Of a stretch of 64,000 nt of DNA, positions 59,601-64,000 are shown piece after piece. The notes below the pieces were generated by a model. The model was not told where the DNA came from, did not search any database, and worked only from the letters and a program-made list of their open reading frames with translations. How positions within the stretch are numbered: the stretch's first letter is position 1; each line of letters opens with the position of its first letter. The position numbers and the translations under genes were made by a program. This DNA is from Otatea glauca (lineage: Eukaryota > Streptophyta > Magnoliopsida > Poales > Poaceae), in assembly GCA_036346275.1 (NCBI GenBank), contig CM070719.1:32951591-33015590 (forward strand), read 5' to 3'.

Positions 59601-60393
59601 GGCAATTTTTTATACCTTACTGGAGTGGGGCTCCTGGCTCTGGACATCTACTAGTCCCCGAATGGCCCGAATCAACAGCCACAGGCAACACTGCAACAAG
59701 CCAACACCGACTCTTGTCTTGTCTCCTTCCCTTTCTTGATTTCTTTCTTCGGTTCTTCCTCTTCCTCTGGCGACTCCCACACTCCTGCAGTCCGACTCCG
59801 CTCTGGGCCTCTGGCGTTCGGCGACCGGCGATCGGGCAATGGCAATGAGTCGGGCGAGTGGCGACTCCTCTCCTCCGTGGCCCAGCGAGGCGCCCACCCG
59901 ACCACCGACCCGCGGCCTCGCCCTCGCCCGGGCCGGGATGGCCCTGACCTCGGCGCCTCGCGCCCCGCCCTCGCCCTCGCCCACGCCGCCTGTTCTGCAT
60001 CCAACGCACGGCGCCTCAACCTCGCCCGCCTGCCTCGGCCCGTGCGGCTAGATCTGGCGTCTGGATCTGGAGCTCGCCTTCTCTCCTCTCCCGTGCGGTG
60101 GCGGAGCTATAGAAGAAGCGATGCTCGGGCGGTCGGGCCGACTGCCGAGTACAGTACTATGTCTATATGGACTACGGTGTCAGGTAAGCCCATTGGCCCA
60201 TGTCTAATTAAGCCCAGGCACAAGCCCAATTTTTCCTTGTTCTCCCGCTAGTGAAGCAAATGTTCTTGGGTTGTTCGGTTGTTCTGAACTCCGCCAGTGA
60301 CCGCCGGCGCTGGGTGAGGGGCGGGGGGGTTCCCGTCGCCGGCCGGAGGTGGGGCTGGCGCCCCAACCTGCCCCAACAATAGATCCGCCACTG
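56671..60393 (-). mobile_element. Complete hAT transposon, 3.7 kb
   Basis: The left end CAGTGGCGAATCTA and the right end, in reverse complement CAGTGGCGGATCTA, are terminal inverted repeats with one mismatch. A perfect 8-bp duplication GCACTAAC flanks the element (56663-56670 and 60394-60401), the length typical of hAT elements. A near full-length transposase gene lies on the minus strand, with a GC-rich leader between 59470 and 60390. The gene has a few stops and frameshifts, so this copy is probably inactive. Confidence 0.96.
56989..59463 (-). pseudogene. hAT transposase, TTF-zinc-finger/DUF4371 type (ZMYM1-like)
   Basis: The first exon (59463-58553) encodes about 300 residues. It starts MQKMENQTLHNFFRRN and contains the TTF-type zinc region (FDWLEYSIEKDAAFCFYC), then a DUF4371 stretch ending NFAVLIDESRDSSIKEQIAM. 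An 89-bp intron with GT-AG ends follows (58552-58464). Exon 2 continues GLRGQGYDGASNM-like residues (LRGQGYDGASNMRG). Two in-frame stops lie near 58265 and 58215. The frame 58203-57607 carries the middle part (ARPGDTRWGSHL) and shifts near 57620 and again near 57405. The C-terminal dimerisation motif LPVATASVERIFSSMKII lies near 57200. Order and length are nearly complete for the family. As written it is a pseudogene with two stops and two frameshifts. Confidence 0.9.
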
Positions 60394-60482
60394 GCACTAA
60401 CCCTTTGCCAGGATCTGCACGACATTGCAACTATGCTCATATAATAGTGGTAGGCAGTAGACTTGGGATTTATAAGTATTTA

Positions 60483-60712
60483 AGGGGTGTTTGTTTTAAA
60501 GACAGAACGGTGAATACATTATCCGATTCTAACTCTGAACATAACCCACTTGTTTGATTTGAGTAATGAAATAGGTTGGTTAATCATTACCTTATCCCTC
60601 ATACGCACATATCTAATATTAAATAAGATATGATCCCACTAAATTTTTAGGATGATTTCATAATAGACCAATTCATCCTAAGATGATGAGGTGATCTCTC
60701 AAACCAAACTCC
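60483..60712. mobile_element. Possible Tourist/hAT-like MITE
   Basis: The left end GGGGTGTTTGTTTTAAAG and the right end, in reverse complement TGGAGTTTGGTTTGAGAG, are roughly inverted, and the interior is AT-rich. No convincing target duplication is visible, so this is only a candidate. Confidence 0.35.
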
Positions 60713-60950
60713 ACGTTAAAGAGTAGCAAATGTTGTGGCCGCAAATGAAACCAGTTTGGGAGGAGAGAGAGGGAGAGTTGGACGTCCTGTGGATTTTAGC
60801 ACGTTGGTAATTGCCTTGCCTGTTCGAGTAGCTAGGGGCATATTTTGGGGGTGTCTATTCAAGTTTCCAACTACATGAAAACTTGATGAAAGATGCTTAT
60901 ATGTATTTCTTTTTAAAAAGTAAATCCACTACTACAGAAAGATTTATATT

Positions 60951-61193
60951 AGACGTCTTAACACAAACGGTTTGATAAAACCGTCTATGATAATGAACAT
61001 AACAGACGGTTCTATAGTGAAATCGTCAGTGAGACAATCACAGACGGTTCTCTTCATGAACCGTCAGTCATATCATAGACTGTTTTAGTTAAAAACCGTC
61101 TATGATAATACCACAGACGGATTTAAATGCAAACCGTTTGTGATAATTTAATATCACAGACAGTTTCTATTAGAAACTGTCTGTCATATGACC
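60951..61193. repeat. 5' subterminal array of small CACTA element
   Basis: Repeats of ACAGACGGTT and AACCGTCTRTGATA in alternating orientation. The unit differs from that of the large CACTA element, so the two belong to different families and would need different DNA-binding proteins. Confidence 0.88.
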
Positions 61194-61202
61194 TCAGAAC
61201 CC

Positions 61203-61209
61203 TATATAA
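61203..61209 (+). promoter_or_regulatory. TATA box of small CACTA element
   Basis: TATATAA directly follows the subterminal array and precedes the GC-rich leader. Confidence 0.5.
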
Positions 61210-61279
61210 CCATACCGATAGAGGTTCGTAGCGCAGATTGATCCATGTGTTTCGTCTCTCGCAAACCCTAAGCCCCCGG

Positions 61280-61575
61280 CAACCCACCTCCCCGGCATCC
61301 GTGACAGCGACAACAGCCACCTCCTCCTCCCGACCACCTCCTCCCCGGCGCAAGCGCGAAGTACTCCGTTCGCGAGCACCTCCTCCCCAGCATCCGTGAG
61401 TGCGACGACGGCCACCTCCTCCTCCTCCCCAGTGCGAGCGCGAACTCCTCCGTCCTTGAGCACCTCCTCCCCCGCATCCGTGAGGGCGACGACGGCCACC
61501 TCCTCCTCTTCCTCCCGGCGCGCGCGCGAACTCCTCCGTCCGCGAGCACCTTCTCCCCGGCATCCGTGAGGTCAC
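61280..61575 (+). repeat. GC-rich minisatellite in leader, units of 84-95 bp
   Basis: The landmark GCATCCGTGA recurs at about 61295, 61390, 61474 and 61560. Between landmarks lie CGACGACGGCCACCTCCTCC and GCGAACTCCTCCGTC words. Frames are open on the minus strand only because of the composition. The last unit ends near an ACTAG|TTAGGTATG junction that may be a splice site. Confidence 0.8.
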
Positions 61576-61579
61576 TAGT

Positions 61580-62022
61580 TAGGTATGGCTATGTGAGAAT
61601 AAAATTCTATGTGAGTTATTTGTAGCATGCTTTGGTTTGTACAATGTGTTTGTTACATCAGTGCAAATTTGTTTATCTATATATGCTTCTGCTATCTTTT
61701 TATGAAAAAATGAAAGCCACATGAATGATGTGTTCGATCACAATGACTGATAATGCTTGAGCTTTACATAGTATGACATATAATGACTTAATTTACATAC
61801 TCTTAAAAATATTGATGCAAAGATGACCTCATTTACATACTCTGCCATTGCAAGTTCATCACTTTGTATACATGGTGCTTAAAATTGGAACTACAATCGT
61901 TTATTGTATTTAAGTGTTGAATGTAACAATATATATATAGTGCAATGCTAGCTTGATTTGCTAGGATGGTGTCGGTTGGGATTTGACTGAGAACAAGTAT
62001 TACATTCTAGTAGATCGACGAC
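61580..62022 (+). other. Putative intron of captured gene, no feature
   Basis: AT-rich, non-coding sequence between the GC-rich leader and the captured fragment. A likely acceptor TTCTAG ends at about 62010. Confidence 0.4.
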
Positions 62023-62458
62023 ATGGAAAAGCTATTAGAAGCTAAACAAAAACTTGAGGTGGAGATTGAACAATTAAAGGGGGAATCTGAGATAACAGAA
62101 AAGATTTATGAGATAAAATAAAAACTGAAAGATATAGATGATCGCTTGCAAGATATCGAATCTCTTAACACGGCACTTATCAGTAAGGACCACAGGGCGA
62201 ATGCAGAGCTGGAAGAAGCTAAAGCTAAGCTTATAGAGGTAATATGAAGGTTTCTAGTACTGAATTCGATGTGGTTACTATACTTCTCACAACAACATGA
62301 TCTCTTTTAATTTGTAGGGACTGAGAGATATGACTGAAGATCAATCGATTATTGGTGTCAAACAAATCGGCATTTTACTGGAGTTGTGGAACTTCAACCG
62401 AGAAGCCTTTATTGTAGAAGCTATGGCACATATTATGGAAGACATGAAAAAACTATAA
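62023..62458 (+). pseudogene. Captured fragment of an FDM/IDN2-like XH-domain gene
   Basis: Exon 1 (62023-62238, 72 codons) reads as a coiled coil: MEKLLEAKQKLEVEIEQLKG and later IESLNTALISKDHRANAELEEA. A 79-bp intron with GT-AG ends (62239-62317) keeps phase. Exon 2 (62318-62458) reads GLRDMTEDQSIIGVKQIGI then LLELWNFNREAFIVEAMAHI, and stops at TAA 62456-62458. In the FDM/IDN2 family a coiled coil with KER.SNDELQEAR.ELI leads into IGIKRMGE at the start of the XH domain, and the protein ends with an ELWNF block. Here the middle of the XH domain is missing. An in-frame TAA at 62119-62121 also breaks exon 1. FDM/IDN2 proteins act with siRNAs in RNA-directed DNA methylation. The family call rests on my recognition of motifs. 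Confidence 0.7.
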
Positions 62459-62619
62459 GGTTTTCTTGTCTTGAGCTACGAAATAATGTGGTTTCTAGCT
62501 GAACACTTATTGATATTTGTGGTATATATCATAATTTGTTAATGTATTGTTACCTGAACTATGAAATATTTTGTTATCATATTTTTGGTAAAGCCTTCTG
62601 GCCTTAACTATGAAATAAT

Positions 62620-63035
62620 GTTTTCCCCCTAACTCTCTTGGCAGAACTTCCATGATTAGTATCTGATGTTCGAAATTTTATTCTCCTTAGATATTTATGC
62701 AATGACATTTACAAGGCACAACCAATTATAGATTTTGCAATTCAATATCAAAACATCCTAGATGCATTGAGGCAACAGCTTGCCTGATGAGAGGGTCATA
62801 AAAATCTCTGTGGTACTCTAGATGCAATTGCTTGTGAGTACCACAGAGATTTTTATGACCCTCTCATCAGGCAAGCTGTTGCCTCAATGCATCTAGGATG
62901 TTTTGATATTGAATTGCAAAATCTATAATTGGTTGTGCCTTGTAAATGTCATTGCATAAATATCTAAGGAGAATAAAATTTCGAACATCAGATACTAATC
63001 ATGGAAGTTCTGCCAAGAAAGTTAGGGGGGGAAAA
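62620..63035. repeat. Long palindrome, 182-bp perfect arms
   Basis: The arms 62636-62817 and 62837-63018 are exact reverse complements with a 19-nt spacer (62818-62836). One mismatch and a difference in C-run length extend the symmetry to about 62620 and 63035. A transcript would fold into a long perfect hairpin. Confidence 0.9.
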
Positions 63036-63038
63036 GCA

Positions 63039-63265
63039 TATCACAGACGGATCTATTTAAAAACCGTCTATGATATCGTATCACAGACGGTTCTAACTAA
63101 AAACCGTCTGTGATTATATATTATCAGAGACGGTTCTATCGTAGAACCGTCTAAGACAAATGATCATCACAGACGGTTCGTAGATACAACCTTCTCATCA
63201 CTGACACATTTTTGCAAACGGTTCACAAAACCGTCAGTGATGAGTTTTCCGAACCGTCTGTGATG
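63039..63265. repeat. 3' subterminal array of small CACTA element
   Basis: Units TATCACAGACGGTT and AACCGTCTGTGAT in alternating orientation up to the terminal repeat. Confidence 0.88.
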
Positions 63266-63283
63266 AACTTTTCTGTAGTAGTG

Positions 63284-64000
63284 AGCATGAATGAAAGGTG
63301 GATAGTGATCAATACTTACATTTTCATTTGTTTTAAAATTTATACAACTTGTATTGAACGGTGATGCATAAAAGTATCTATCAAACTCGATTCTCGGGAA
63401 GAAAGAAAAACTGCATGAAAACTTAAACAGAGGAATCAACTCGCTGTGTTTTGTGACGACGTGGCATAACCGGAGATCTTGTTTTGTAGTCAATAATAAA
63501 AGGGAGTAAGATGTGGCATACTGGCATGCATGCATGTTGTTAGTAAGAACGTCCCGTGCACTAGCTCTCTCTCGCTCACGAGCATTGATGGACTCATGCG
63601 TACGTGATGACAAGTTCACTTCACGGCCATAGCTAGCGCGGATCGAGAACTACCGTTATCGTTCAGGTCGGTGCATGGACAACAATCATGTGACGCTAGC
63701 TACTACCTTCAATTCGTAGTACATGTGTGTTGCTATATATGTATGTTTATTGGATTAATTCCAAACACTAGCTCACGTGTCAAGGAATTTGCTGCCTATA
63801 TAGTCGCTTTGCATGCACTGCCATGCATGCGCGCATACGATACATGATCCACCAACGCCAAGAATTAATGAGAATATCCGAATAGAGAATCAACTATTCT
63901 GATCTGTCATACAGCAAGGGTCTCTTTGAAATAGAGGAATCCAAAAAATATAGGAACGTAAAAAACAGAGAAACTGAGTTGGCGTACGTGTATAGTTGAA
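63284..64000. other. Intergenic sequence, possible promoter-like region
   Basis: No coding feature. Near 63768-63800 there is a CACGTG core, then CCTATATAG, and just beyond a CATGCATG motif (near 63821-63830). These are words of plant promoters but also occur by chance. A gene might start beyond the right edge. Confidence 0.3.

Larger units (their letters stand above)
60927..63283 (+). mobile_element. Small CACTA element carrying a captured gene fragment
   Basis: The ends CACTACTACAGAAAG and CTTTTCTGTAGTAGTG are terminal inverted repeats of the CACTA type. The flanking triplets are ATC (60924-60926) and AGC (63284-63286), a target duplication with one mismatch. Subterminal arrays use the unit ACAGACGGTT and its complement AACCGTCTGT. 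There is no transposase. Inside are a TATA box, a GC-rich minisatellite leader, an XH-domain gene fragment and a large palindrome. Confidence 0.9.

Noticed and set aside
60483..60712. Confident Tourist MITE
   Set aside because: The ends are only roughly inverted and no target duplication adjoins them, so it is listed at low confidence.
61123..61575. 150-codon minus-strand frame rich in Arg and Gly
   Set aside because: It is the complement of the GC-rich minisatellite and has no domain.
62023..62458. Functional FDM/IDN2 gene
   Set aside because: The frame has an internal TAA at 62119-62121, lacks most of the XH domain and lacks the XS domain, so it is a captured fragment.
1..64000. tRNA, rRNA, CRISPR array, prokaryotic operon or organelle DNA
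   Set aside because: No such structure was seen. The repeats are interspersed transposons, and genes have GT-AG introns and TATA boxes of plant type.

Overview
This window looks like intergenic DNA from a large plant nuclear genome, most likely a grass (Poaceae). The reasons are grass-style LTR retrotransposons of several lineages, a Tourist-like MITE with TTA target duplications, CACTA, hAT and PIF/Harbinger elements, a candidate Helitron, and GC-rich exon-like leaders in an AT-rich background. I cannot name the species. I found no intact host gene, no rRNA, tRNA or CRISPR array. Nearly all of the window is nested transposable elements, and every coding region I recognise is broken by stops or frameshifts.

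Layout. 1-3.23 kb: 3' part of a Ty3/gypsy element (+ strand), with a MITE in its LTR, abutting the LTR of a minus-strand SIRE-type copia fragment (3.23-4.8 kb). 4.8-16.0 kb: a minus-strand Ty3/gypsy element of the Tat type (dual RNase H). It carries a plus-strand antisense gene with a plant mobile domain and its own TATA box. 16.0-22.18 kb: the 5' part of a second SIRE-type copia element (minus), with a 3.5 kb LTR. 22.30-29.08 kb: a complete Ty1/copia element with 226-bp LTRs and CAAAT target duplications but a wrecked polyprotein. 29.49-30.38 kb: a solo LTR (target duplication ACCGT). 30.4-37.2 kb: mixed sequence with a CT/GA foldback, a small MITE, a CpG-rich island, a 1.6 kb giant inverted repeat and a candidate Helitron. 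37.17-47.32 kb: a 10.2 kb CACTA element (TCT duplication) with a TNP2-type transposase and a second gene ending in a Ulp1-like protease domain. 48.53-52.26 kb: a 3.7 kb solo LTR (GTTAT duplication), related to the LTR at 4.8-6.8 kb. 52.30-56.08 kb: a PIF/Harbinger relic containing a SIRE-type solo LTR (CATAG duplication). 56.67-60.39 kb: a complete hAT element with a perfect 8-bp target duplication. 60.93-63.28 kb: a small CACTA element.

The most unusual item is that last CACTA element. It carries a captured, intron-containing fragment that I read as an FDM/IDN2-like XH-domain protein, a family known to act in RNA-directed DNA methylation, the pathway that silences transposons. It also has a palindrome with 182-bp perfect arms next to the captured gene, and a GC-rich minisatellite leader. 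Other points of interest are the antisense gene in the Tat element, the internal subterminal-repeat array in the large CACTA, and the high LTR identity of a copia element that cannot encode its own proteins.

Identifications come from reading motifs by eye. Element ends supported by target-site duplications are secure. Ends marked approximate are not.
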